A DNA stretch of 64,000 nucleotides from Brumimicrobium oceani (lineage in GTDB: Bacteria > Bacteroidota > Bacteroidia > Flavobacteriales_D > Crocinitomicaceae), in assembly GCF_003143775.1 (NCBI RefSeq), contig NZ_QFRJ01000007.1, positions 62,001 to 126,000 on the forward strand, read 5' to 3'. The position numbers were made by a program, and so were the translations under genes. Below the pieces are notes generated by a model. That model was not told the DNA's origin. It saw only the letters and a list, made by a program, of their open reading frames with translations, and did not search any database. This document shows, one piece after another, positions 1 to 7,735 of the stretch. Each line of letters opens with the position of its first letter. Position 1 is the stretch's first letter.

Positions 1-524
1 TGGATAGGGATTTAATGGTTCAAGTAAAACAAACAGCCGTTGGTCAATACCCGCATACAATTGTTTTAGGATGTATAGATTCAAGAACAACGACTGAACA
101 GATCTTTGATCAAGGAATTGGAGATGTTTTTAACGCACGTGTTGCAGGTAATATTGTGAATGATGATGTGCTAGGTTCTATGGAATATGCATGTAAGGTT
201 TCCGGTTCTAAGTTGGTCATGGTAATGGGACATACCAAGTGTGGCGCGGTAACTTCTGCTTGTCATGGTGTTAAGCTTGGGAATATTACAAATATGCTGG
301 CGAAAATTAATCCAGCGATAGAAAAAGCAAAAGAAAAATTTGATGACATTACAACCAAAGAGGCGATGAATCTTGTGGGTAAAGAAAACGTACTTAATTC
401 AATGAAAGAAATACGTGAAAAAAGCCCGATTCTGCGTGAGTTGGAGCAATCTGGTCGCATCAAGGTAATTGGAGGAATGTACGATATAGAAACTGGAAAA
501 GTAGAGTTTTATATAGGAGCATAA
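1..524 (+). CDS. beta-carbonic anhydrase, 5'-truncated by the window edge
   Basis: Carbonic anhydrases of the beta class interconvert CO2 and bicarbonate with a zinc ion, normally in the cytoplasm. The frame is open from base 3 and reads DRDLMVQVKQTAVGQYP before the Met at base 15, which matches the family, so that Met is internal and the true start lies left of the window. The zinc and catalytic residues are visible as CIDSR (Cys plus the Asp-Arg dyad) and GHTKCGA (His and Cys). The C-terminal GGMYDIETGKVEFY is also typical. Roughly 30 to 40 N-terminal residues are probably missing compared with the usual length of about 210. The gene converges on mfd, with a shared hairpin between them. Confidence 0.93.
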   Translation, partial: DRDLMVQVKQTAVGQYPHTIVLGCIDSRTTTEQIFDQGIGDVFNARVAGNIVNDDVLGSMEYACKVSGSKLVMVMGHTKCGAVTSACHGVKLGNITNMLAKINPAIEKAKEKFDDITTKEAMNLVGKENVLNSMKEIREKSPILRELEQSGRIKVIGGMYDIETGKVEFYIGA

Positions 525-594
525 GACATCCAATGGAGTAACATTTTTTTTAAAGTATAAAAGTTTAATTAAGGAATAAACTTGGGGTTCTTCA

Positions 595-634
595 GAACAA
601 AAAAAGAAGCGTAAATTCAATTCTTTTTTTGTTC
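595..634. terminator. bidirectional hairpin terminator
   Basis: A perfect 14-bp inverted repeat (595-608 with 621-634) surrounds a 12-base loop. Each arm carries a run of seven A or seven T, so it can act as an intrinsic terminator in both directions. It lies between the convergent carbonic anhydrase and mfd genes, where a shared terminator is expected. Confidence 0.75.
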
Positions 635-660
635 CGAAAAACCTAATTCATTCAAAGGGT

Positions 661-3600
661 TTATTGTTGCTTTTCAGCCCTCATCATTATCTTACTCACT
701 TTTTCCAATGCTTCATCAATATTTCCAACATTACTAAATACCAATCTTAATTTATCATTTTTCTGATTCATTTTTACGCCTTTCGGGTTGCTTTGTATAT
801 AATTTAATACCTGCGTAAATATTGGACTTTGATAATAAATGTGTGCCGGATTCTCAGTAAAATATCCAATCATTTTTTCAGATTTGATAATTAAACGTGT
901 AAATCCAACTTCTTGTGCTTTTCTTCGTAATCTTATTGATTGCAGCAAATCTTCAACCACAGCTGGAATTGGACCAAAACGATCAGCCAACTGTGTTTCA
1001 AATAGTTTTAATTCTTCTTCTGTTGCTAAACTATCTAGCTCTTGATACAAGGAAAGACGTTCGGAAACATTGTTTACATAATCATCAGGAATCCTGATTT
1101 CCATGTCGGTTTCTAAAACACATTCTTGAACAAATGATTGATAGCTGTCGCTGTTCCTATTCTCAAATAAATCTTTAAATTCAGATTGACGCAATTCATC
1201 TATGGCTTCATTCAATATTTTCTGATACATGTCGAATCCAATATCAGCAATAAATCCAGACTGTTCTCCTCCTAATAGGTTTCCAGCTCCTCGAATATCT
1301 AAATCCTTCATGGCAATACTAAACCCTGATCCTAAATCTGAAAATTGTACCAAGGCATTCAATCGTTTTTGTGCCTCTGAGGTGAGCATGTTGTAGCGTG
1401 GCGCAATCAAATAGCAGAATCCTTTTTTTGTAGATCTCCCTACACGTCCACGTAATTGGTGTAAATCACTTAAGCCAAAGTTGTTGGCTTTGTTGATGAT
1501 CATTGTATTCGCATTGGAAATATCAATCCCTGATTCAATGATTGTTGTAGCCAATAAAACATCGTATTCATGTTCTATGAAATCCATCATTACTTTTTCG
1601 AGCTTTTTCCCATCCATTTGTCCATGACCAATTCCCACACGAACACCTGGACATAAACGCTGAATCATTCCAGAAATTTCTTGAATATTTTCAAGTCTAT
1701 TGTGTACAAAATAAACCTGTCCACCTCGACTAACTTCATAAGAAATGGCATCTCGAATTGTTTCTTCGTCAAATTCTATAATTTCAGTTAATACAGGCTG
1801 ACGATTGGGTGGAGGAGTGCTAATTATACTCAAATCTCGTGCCCCCATCAATGAAAATTGTAGGGTTCTTGGAATTGGAGTAGCGGTTAACGTTAAAGTA
1901 TCGACTGTGGCTTTTAGTGTTTTTAGTTTGTCTTTTACAGAAACACCAAACTTTTGCTCTTCGTCAATAATAATTAATCCAAGATCTTTAAATTTCACAT
2001 TCTTACTCACAATTTTATGCGTTCCAATAAGAATATCGATTTTTCCATCGCTTAAATCCTTCAAAGTTTCATTGCTTTGCTTTGTCGATTTAAATCGATT
2101 CACGTAATCCACACGAACAGGAAAGTCTTTCAACCTTTCTTTAAAACTTCTATAATGTTGAAGCGAAAGAATGGTTGTAGGAACTAAAATAGCTACCTGT
2201 TTTCCGTCTGTTGCCGCTTTAAAGGCTGCACGAACTGCAATTTCTGTTTTCCCAAAACCTACATCGCCACAAATTAAGCGGTCCATGGGAGTGTCTTTTT
2301 CCATGTCCTCTTTCACAGCCTCGGTTGCTTTTAACTGGTCTGGAGTGTCTTCATATATAAAAGAAGCTTCGAGTTCATTCTGCAAATAAGTATCGGGGGT
2401 ATACGCATATCCCGGCTGACTCTTTCTTTTGGCGTACAATTGAATTAAATCGAAAGCAATTTCTTTGATTTTCTTCTTGGTTTTGTTCTTGAGTTTTGCC
2501 CAAGTTTGCGTGCCTAATTTGTTCATTGAAGGTGCCGTTCCATCTTTCCCAGTGAACTTAGAAATACGGTGCAAAGAGTGAATGGAAACATATAAAACAT
2601 CGTTGTCCTTATATACAAGTCGAATGGTTTCTTGTGGTTTTCCGTTAACGTCAATCGTTTCTAAACCGCTAAATCGTCCGACTCCATGGTCAATATGTGT
2701 TACATAATCTCCTTTTTGTAAATTATGCAATTCTTTTAACGTTAAGGCTTGTTTTGCTTGGCGAAATCCTTCTTTTAGTCTAAATCTGTTGTACCGTTCA
2801 AATATTTGATGGTCGGTATAGCAGACCAACTTCAATTCTTCATTAATAAATCCTTCATGGATTCCAGTGTTAATTGGCGTAAACTCGACTTCAGCTTGAA
2901 TGTCTCTAAAGATGTCCAACAATCTTTCAATTTGTTTTGGCTGATTGGAAAAGATGAGGTTTTTGAATCCTAATTTCTTGCGTTGTTTTAGGTCTTCTGT
3001 TAGTAAATCAAAATTCTTGTTGAAAGCAGGTTGTGCTTTGTCTGTAAACTGAATTACTGCAGCATCTTTATTGGTGTAGTCTGGTCCCCATTCAATTTGG
3101 GTAAACAGTTGAAGTTCTTTTTCTAAATCCGTTGGGTGAAAATACAGCTCAGAAGGTGGTGTGTGTTTGGCTCCTGTTTCTGGCAACTCATTAAAAATTG
3201 ATGCAGCCTTTTTATATTCTGTTTCTAGCTGACCCTTAATTTCTTTGTAGGAGCTGATCCAAAGTGTGGTGTCTTTTCCTACAAAAGAGAGGAAACTTCC
3301 GTTCTCAGTTTGGTCAAGCGACAGTTGAATATTTGGAACGATATGAAAGAAAGCATGTTCTTTAATGGAAAGTTGGGTAACTGGGTCAAATGTTCTAATG
3401 GTCTCCAATTCATCACCAAAAAACTCTAACCTAAAAGGTTGGTCATTCGAATAAGAGAAAATATCTACAATTCCTCCGCGAATAGAAAATTGACCAGGTT
3501 CATATACAAAGTCTACAATATGAAATTCATGCTCTAAAAGAAAGTCAGTCAAAAATTCGATATCATATTCCTCTCCTTTTTCAATTTTAAAAGTGTTGGT

Positions 3601-4017
3601 AGAGAGCTTTTGTTTGGTTGGAACGCGTTCAAAAAGAGCTTTTGGGTAAGTAACGATCCAGGAATTTGGAGACTTTGTTACTTTGTCTAGAGCCTCCGCT
3701 CTTCCCACAACGTTTGCATTATCGGTTTCTTCTAATTTGTAGGGAACCTTGTAGGAAGCAGGATAAAACACCACGCGGTCATCGTCTAGGTAAAGTCCCT
3801 GCAAATCGTTCAAGAAATAAGCAGCTTCTTCTTTATCTTGTAAAATAAATAAATGGTGACCGGGAACCTGTTCTGCAACTGTGCTAGCGTTGAATGCTTT
3901 ACTTGCTCCTACAACACCTTTCCATTGAATTTTCGTAGGACGATTTTGTAATTTATCAATTGTAGAGATTACTCCACTCGACTTTTTAAATTCTGCTTTT
4001 ATTTGTTTTATCGTCAT
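661..4017 (-). CDS. mfd: transcription-repair coupling factor Mfd
   Basis: Mfd is an ATP-driven translocase that removes RNA polymerase stalled at DNA damage and recruits UvrA. The 1118-residue product shows the expected order: a UvrB-like N-terminal region, a CarD-like RNA-polymerase-interaction domain (IDHGVGRFSGLETIDVNG), an SF2 motor with Walker A GDVGFGKTEIA and DEEQKFG box, motif VI region QLRGRVGRS, and a C-terminal TRCF domain. The open frame continues 33 codons further upstream, but a -7 promoter box sits inside that extension. The ATG at 4017 (MTIKQIKAEF) is therefore the better start. Length fits the family. It converges on the carbonic anhydrase gene. Confidence 0.96.
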   Translation of the reverse strand: MTIKQIKAEFKKSSGVISTIDKLQNRPTKIQWKGVVGASKAFNASTVAEQVPGHHLFILQDKEEAAYFLNDLQGLYLDDDRVVFYPASYKVPYKLEETDNANVVGRAEALDKVTKSPNSWIVTYPKALFERVPTKQKLSTNTFKIEKGEEYDIEFLTDFLLEHEFHIVDFVYEPGQFSIRGGIVDIFSYSNDQPFRLEFFGDELETIRTFDPVTQLSIKEHAFFHIVPNIQLSLDQTENGSFLSFVGKDTTLWISSYKEIKGQLETEYKKAASIFNELPETGAKHTPPSELYFHPTDLEKELQLFTQIEWGPDYTNKDAAVIQFTDKAQPAFNKNFDLLTEDLKQRKKLGFKNLIFSNQPKQIERLLDIFRDIQAEVEFTPINTGIHEGFINEELKLVCYTDHQIFERYNRFRLKEGFRQAKQALTLKELHNLQKGDYVTHIDHGVGRFSGLETIDVNGKPQETIRLVYKDNDVLYVSIHSLHRISKFTGKDGTAPSMNKLGTQTWAKLKNKTKKKIKEIAFDLIQLYAKRKSQPGYAYTPDTYLQNELEASFIYEDTPDQLKATEAVKEDMEKDTPMDRLICGDVGFGKTEIAVRAAFKAATDGKQVAILVPTTILSLQHYRSFKERLKDFPVRVDYVNRFKSTKQSNETLKDLSDGKIDILIGTHKIVSKNVKFKDLGLIIIDEEQKFGVSVKDKLKTLKATVDTLTLTATPIPRTLQFSLMGARDLSIISTPPPNRQPVLTEIIEFDEETIRDAISYEVSRGGQVYFVHNRLENIQEISGMIQRLCPGVRVGIGHGQMDGKKLEKVMMDFIEHEYDVLLATTIIESGIDISNANTMIINKANNFGLSDLHQLRGRVGRSTKKGFCYLIAPRYNMLTSEAQKRLNALVQFSDLGSGFSIAMKDLDIRGAGNLLGGEQSGFIADIGFDMYQKILNEAIDELRQSEFKDLFENRNSDSYQSFVQECVLETDMEIRIPDDYVNNVSERLSLYQELDSLATEEELKLFETQLADRFGPIPAVVEDLLQSIRLRRKAQEVGFTRLIIKSEKMIGYFTENPAHIYYQSPIFTQVLNYIQSNPKGVKMNQKNDKLRLVFSNVGNIDEALEKVSKIMMRAEKQQ

Positions 4018-4035
4018 ATTCAATTCTTGGAGGTG

Positions 4036-4067
4036 CAAAGATAAGTTATCTATCGCTTTATTCCCAA
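4036..4067 (-). promoter_or_regulatory. Bacteroidota-type promoter of mfd
   Basis: On the minus strand the sequence reads TTG, 21 bases, then TATCTTTG (4036-4043). This matches the Bacteroidota -33 TTG / -7 TAnnTTTG pattern. The start site would fall near 4031, about 14 bases before the chosen ATG. Confidence 0.6.
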
Positions 4068-4887
4068 TCTGCTGTATTTCGCAAAAAAATATCAAATGGG
4101 AATTACAATACTGCAAAAGTGAACAAGAAGTAATGGTTTTGGTTCAGTGAAATTGGAAGGAAAGTAGTTGTTGTTAATTATTGTTAGAAAAATGGAATTG
4201 AAACTTCATAGCAATTTCTATTAAATGAACTGCTGTTGATTAGTTTCATTTTGGAACACAGGCAGAGGTTAATATGTGGTTTTTGTTAATGGTAAGAATT
4301 CTCCCTTTTCTAAAAAGTACTTTGGCAGAATATGGCTATTGTATGGGAAATAAATATTGCTTATTCGACATCTACTTATTTCTAAAATGAAATGAGGGAA
4401 AAGATGCTTTAAACACAATTACCAAAATCACTAAGTCTAAAATTGTTCACGCGCCACCTTTAAAAAACGAAGTGAATTAAGGGAAATAAAGCGTTTTGTC
4501 TTTTTGATTACAGGTCTCATAATATATCAATTTTTACAATGCGCTAGAGAAATATTTTTTTCATTTATTAACAAGGCTTGTTAATATTTAAAAACCACTG
4601 TCTTATTAACAATAAATTCACATCAAAAAAAAGCTGGTTTTATCGCAACTTCCTTTGTGGATGTGACATTACAAAATTGTTGATTTTTTTATCAAATGGA
4701 CTTCTCAAAAAAATGTGCATAACTATAAACGATGAAAAAATTATAGCACCCAAATTTGTCAATTAAAGTTTCTAATTTTATACCCAGATTTGAAATCATA
4801 ACCAGTTTTCTCTTCAGACAAAATCATTTTTAACTGTACCACCTATTTCACAATAAGAAAAAATGATAACTAAAAACAAATAGTGAT
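4068..4887. other. 820-bp intergenic region upstream of nrdJ
   Basis: This AT-rich stretch between the divergent mfd and nrdJ genes holds no convincing gene. The longest frame (4578-4766, 62 codons) has a composition typical of random AT-rich DNA. I looked for a cobalamin riboswitch (B12 box GCCACTG), which would suit a B12-dependent enzyme, and found none. I could not assign a clear promoter for nrdJ. Confidence 0.5.
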
Positions 4888-7452
4888 ATGAGCGAAGGAT
4901 TGGCACTTAAAACTCAGAACAAAAGCGATTTACAGAGCTACTCTCAGGAGGAAGTTTTGAAATCTGCAATTGATTATTTCAAAGGCGACACACTTGCAGG
5001 TGAGGTTTGGATGAAGAAATATGCATTGAAAGATGCAATGGGTAACCTTTATGAAAGAACCCCAGATGAAATGCATAAACGTATCTCAAAGGAGTTCGCC
5101 AGAATTGAAGCGAAATATCCAAATCCAATTAGTGAACAGGAAATTTATGATGTAATTAAGGACTTTAAATACATCATCCCACAGGGAAGTCCAATGGCTG
5201 GAATCGGTAACGATTTTCAGTTCGTTTCTATCTCAAATTGTTTCGTGATTGGAAATGAAAAAGATGAAGATTCTTACGGTGGAATATTGAAATTAGACCA
5301 AGAATTGGTTCAGTTAATGAAAAGAAGAGCAGGAGTAGGTGTTGATTTATCCTTTGTTCGTCCAAGTGGCTCTCCTGTTCAAAACTCAGCATTGACAGCT
5401 ACCGGAGTTGTTCCTTTTATGGAGCGTTTTTCAAACTCAACAAGAGAAGTTGCTCAAGGTGGAAGAAGAGGTGCTTTGATGGAGTCTATAGCAATAGATC
5501 ATCCAGATTCTGAAGCATTCATCGATGCAAAAACTACAGCAGGAAAAGTTACAGGTGCCAACGTTTCTGTTAAAATATCTGACGATTTCATGAAAGCTGC
5601 ATTAACAGGCGGCGATTATACATTAACTTACCCAGTAAAATCTAAAAATCCTTCGTTTACAAAAACTGTTGACGCAAAGAGAATTTGGGATAAAGTTGTA
5701 CATAATGCATGGGCTTCTGCAGAACCAGGTATTTTGTTCTGGGATACTTTGATTAACGAATCAATTCCAGATTGCTACGCAGATTTAGGATTTGAAACAG
5801 TTTCTACAAACCCATGTGGTGAAATTCCATTGTGTCCAAATGATTCTTGTCGTTTGTTGGCCATTAACTTGTATTCTTATGTGAATAACCCATTTACAGA
5901 CGAAGCTTCTTTTGACTACGAATTGTTTGATAAACATGTGGTTATGGCGCAACGTTTAATGGATGATTTAATTGATTTAGAGCTTGAAAAAGTAGATAAA
6001 ATCATCAATAAAATAAAGAATGATCCAGAATCAGAAGATGTAAAAAATACTGAGCTGAGCTTATGGATGCGTATTCGTGAGAAGTGTGAACAAGGTCGTA
6101 GAACAGGATTGGGAATTACTGCCGAAGGAGATATGTTGGCAGCAATGGGAATTTGCTATGGTACAGACGAATCAAACGATTTCTCTGAAAAGTTACACAT
6201 GAGATTGAAGCATGGTGCTTACTTATCTTCTAGCATTATGGCGGAAGAAAGAGGTGCTTTCCCAATTTGGGATGCAAAACGTGAGGAGAATAATCCTTTC
6301 ATGTTGAGAATTAAAGAGGAAAATCCAGCGCTTTACGAACGTTTACAAGAGCACGGGAGAAGAAATATCGCTTTATTGACAATTGCGCCAACAGGTTCGG
6401 TTTCCATATTAACGCAAACAACTTCTGGAATTGAGCCTGCATTTATGGTTTCTTACATGAGAAGAAGAAAAATAAACCCAGATGATAAGGATGCAGTTGT
6501 AGATTTTGTTGATGAAGTTGGAGATTCATGGCAAGAATACCCAGTATTCCACCATAAATTTGAAACTTACTTAATTGCTAAAGGATACGACTTGGAAGAG
6601 GTGCGTAAAATGGACCAAGAACAAATTGCATCAATTATTGCAAAATCACCTTACCACTTAGCTACATCAAATGATGTTAACTGGGTGAAGAAAGTAGAAA
6701 TGCAAGGACGTGTTCAGAAACATATTGACCACTCTATTTCTGTAACTGTGAATCTACCAAACGATGTAACAGAAGAAATGGTAGGGAAAGTTTACCAAAC
6801 TGCTTGGGAGTCTGGATGTAAAGGTGTAACAGTTTACCGTGATGGCTCGAGATCAGGTGTTTTAGTTTCAACTACTGAAAAAGAGGAAGAAAAAAGCGTA
6901 AACTTTGATGATCACCACGCACCAGAACGACCAGAGCGTTTAGAAGCAGAGGTTGTTCGTTTCCAAAATAACTTGGAAGAATGGATCGCTTTTGTTGGAA
7001 TGTTAGATGGACGACCGTACGAGATTTTCACAGGTCGCAGGGATGGATTCAACGGAATTCCTAACGATGTGAAAACAGGATTTATCAAAAAAGTGAAAAG
7101 CGATGATAGCAGTCGTTACGATTTCCAATATGAAGATAGAGGAGGGTATAACGTTACTGTTGAAGGTTTGTCAAGATCTTTTGATAAAGAATACTGGAAC
7201 TACGCAAAAATGATTTCTGGTGTTTTACGTCATGGAATGCCATTGTTGCACGTTGTTGATTTGGTGGGTTCTTTAAACCTAAGCGACGACACTTTGAACA
7301 CTTGGAAAAACGGTGTTTCTAGAGTAGTGAAGAAATTTATTCCTGATGGAACAGAAAGTAAAAACGAATGTCCAGAATGTCACCAAAAAAGTGTACAGTT
7401 TCAGGAAGGATGTTTGACTTGTACTAACTGTGGACACAGTAAGTGTGGCTAA
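4888..7452 (+). CDS. nrdJ: adenosylcobalamin-dependent (class II) ribonucleoside-diphosphate reductase
   Basis: This enzyme makes deoxyribonucleotides using a radical generated from adenosylcobalamin, independent of oxygen. The 854-residue protein has the redox Cys in SISNCFVIGN (C118), the radical site NPCGE (residues 308-312), and the loop APTGSVSILTQTTSGIEPAF. The C-terminus is a zinc-ribbon-like tail (CPECH...CTNCG) ending HSKCG, which supplies the redox-active Cys pair in many NrdJ proteins. There is no ATP-cone. A strong terminator follows at 7558. Together with MetH in this window it implies a cobalamin requirement. Confidence 0.95.
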   Translation: MSEGLALKTQNKSDLQSYSQEEVLKSAIDYFKGDTLAGEVWMKKYALKDAMGNLYERTPDEMHKRISKEFARIEAKYPNPISEQEIYDVIKDFKYIIPQGSPMAGIGNDFQFVSISNCFVIGNEKDEDSYGGILKLDQELVQLMKRRAGVGVDLSFVRPSGSPVQNSALTATGVVPFMERFSNSTREVAQGGRRGALMESIAIDHPDSEAFIDAKTTAGKVTGANVSVKISDDFMKAALTGGDYTLTYPVKSKNPSFTKTVDAKRIWDKVVHNAWASAEPGILFWDTLINESIPDCYADLGFETVSTNPCGEIPLCPNDSCRLLAINLYSYVNNPFTDEASFDYELFDKHVVMAQRLMDDLIDLELEKVDKIINKIKNDPESEDVKNTELSLWMRIREKCEQGRRTGLGITAEGDMLAAMGICYGTDESNDFSEKLHMRLKHGAYLSSSIMAEERGAFPIWDAKREENNPFMLRIKEENPALYERLQEHGRRNIALLTIAPTGSVSILTQTTSGIEPAFMVSYMRRRKINPDDKDAVVDFVDEVGDSWQEYPVFHHKFETYLIAKGYDLEEVRKMDQEQIASIIAKSPYHLATSNDVNWVKKVEMQGRVQKHIDHSISVTVNLPNDVTEEMVGKVYQTAWESGCKGVTVYRDGSRSGVLVSTTEKEEEKSVNFDDHHAPERPERLEAEVVRFQNNLEEWIAFVGMLDGRPYEIFTGRRDGFNGIPNDVKTGFIKKVKSDDSSRYDFQYEDRGGYNVTVEGLSRSFDKEYWNYAKMISGVLRHGMPLLHVVDLVGSLNLSDDTLNTWKNGVSRVVKKFIPDGTESKNECPECHQKSVQFQEGCLTCTNCGHSKCG

Positions 7453-7472
7453 TTTTTAGCTAAGACCACAGC

Positions 7473-7523
7473 TTTTTATAATATGCTGCCGCGAGTTTGC
7501 AAATCGTGGTCATATTATAAAAA
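7473..7523. repeat. hairpin with REP-like apex, copy 1
   Basis: A perfect 13-bp AT-only stem (7473-7485 with 7511-7523) presents an apex reading GCCGCGAGTTTGCAAATCGT. The reverse complement of 7486-7511 matches the apex of the hairpin at 7622-7684 at 23 of 26 positions, although the two stems are unrelated. This is the pattern of a dispersed palindromic repeat rather than a simple terminator. Confidence 0.55.
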
Positions 7524-7557
7524 ACTAGCGATAGGGAAATCTAAATAAGATATATTT

Positions 7558-7597
7558 ATACAAAAAGCGAACTCTGAAAAGAGTTCGCTTTTTGTAT
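7558..7597 (+). terminator. intrinsic terminator of nrdJ
   Basis: A perfect 17-bp stem (7558-7574 with 7581-7597) closes a six-base loop TGAAAA. The GC-rich part AAGCGAACTC is followed on the plus strand by GCTTTTTG. It lies about 105 bases after the nrdJ stop codon. Confidence 0.85.
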
Positions 7598-7621
7598 TCC
7601 TTAGATTTAGTTAAAACCAAA

Positions 7622-7684
7622 CTACTGAAATTAAAACAAGACCACGAGTTGCAAACTCGCGATAGCTTGTTTTAATTTCAGTAG
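7622..7684. repeat. hairpin with REP-like apex, copy 2
   Basis: A perfect 19-bp stem (7622-7640 with 7666-7684) presents the apex ACCACGAGTTGCAAACTCGC. The apex is the inverted near-copy of the one at 7486-7511. It ends 20 bases before the ileS -7 box, so it could also separate nrdJ and ileS transcription. Confidence 0.55.
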
Positions 7685-7703
7685 CGTTTCCGATTAAAAT
7701 GAC

Positions 7704-7711
7704 TAAATTTG
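7704..7711 (+). promoter_or_regulatory. -7 promoter box of ileS
   Basis: TAAATTTG matches the Bacteroidota TAnnTTTG -7 consensus, 24 bases before the ileS ATG. No good -33 TTG is seen at the expected distance. Confidence 0.45.
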
Positions 7712-7735
7712 CAAACTGCAAAATAAAGGCAAATT

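Noticed and set aside
4578-4766. 62-codon frame upstream of nrdJ
   Set aside because: Composition is that of random AT-rich DNA (runs of Lys, Phe, Ile, Asn), with no motif and no promoter or neighbour that supports it.
4068-4887. Possible cobalamin riboswitch ahead of nrdJ
   Set aside because: The only near match (GCGCCACC near 4450) is not the B12 box GCCACTG, and none of the other core blocks is visible.
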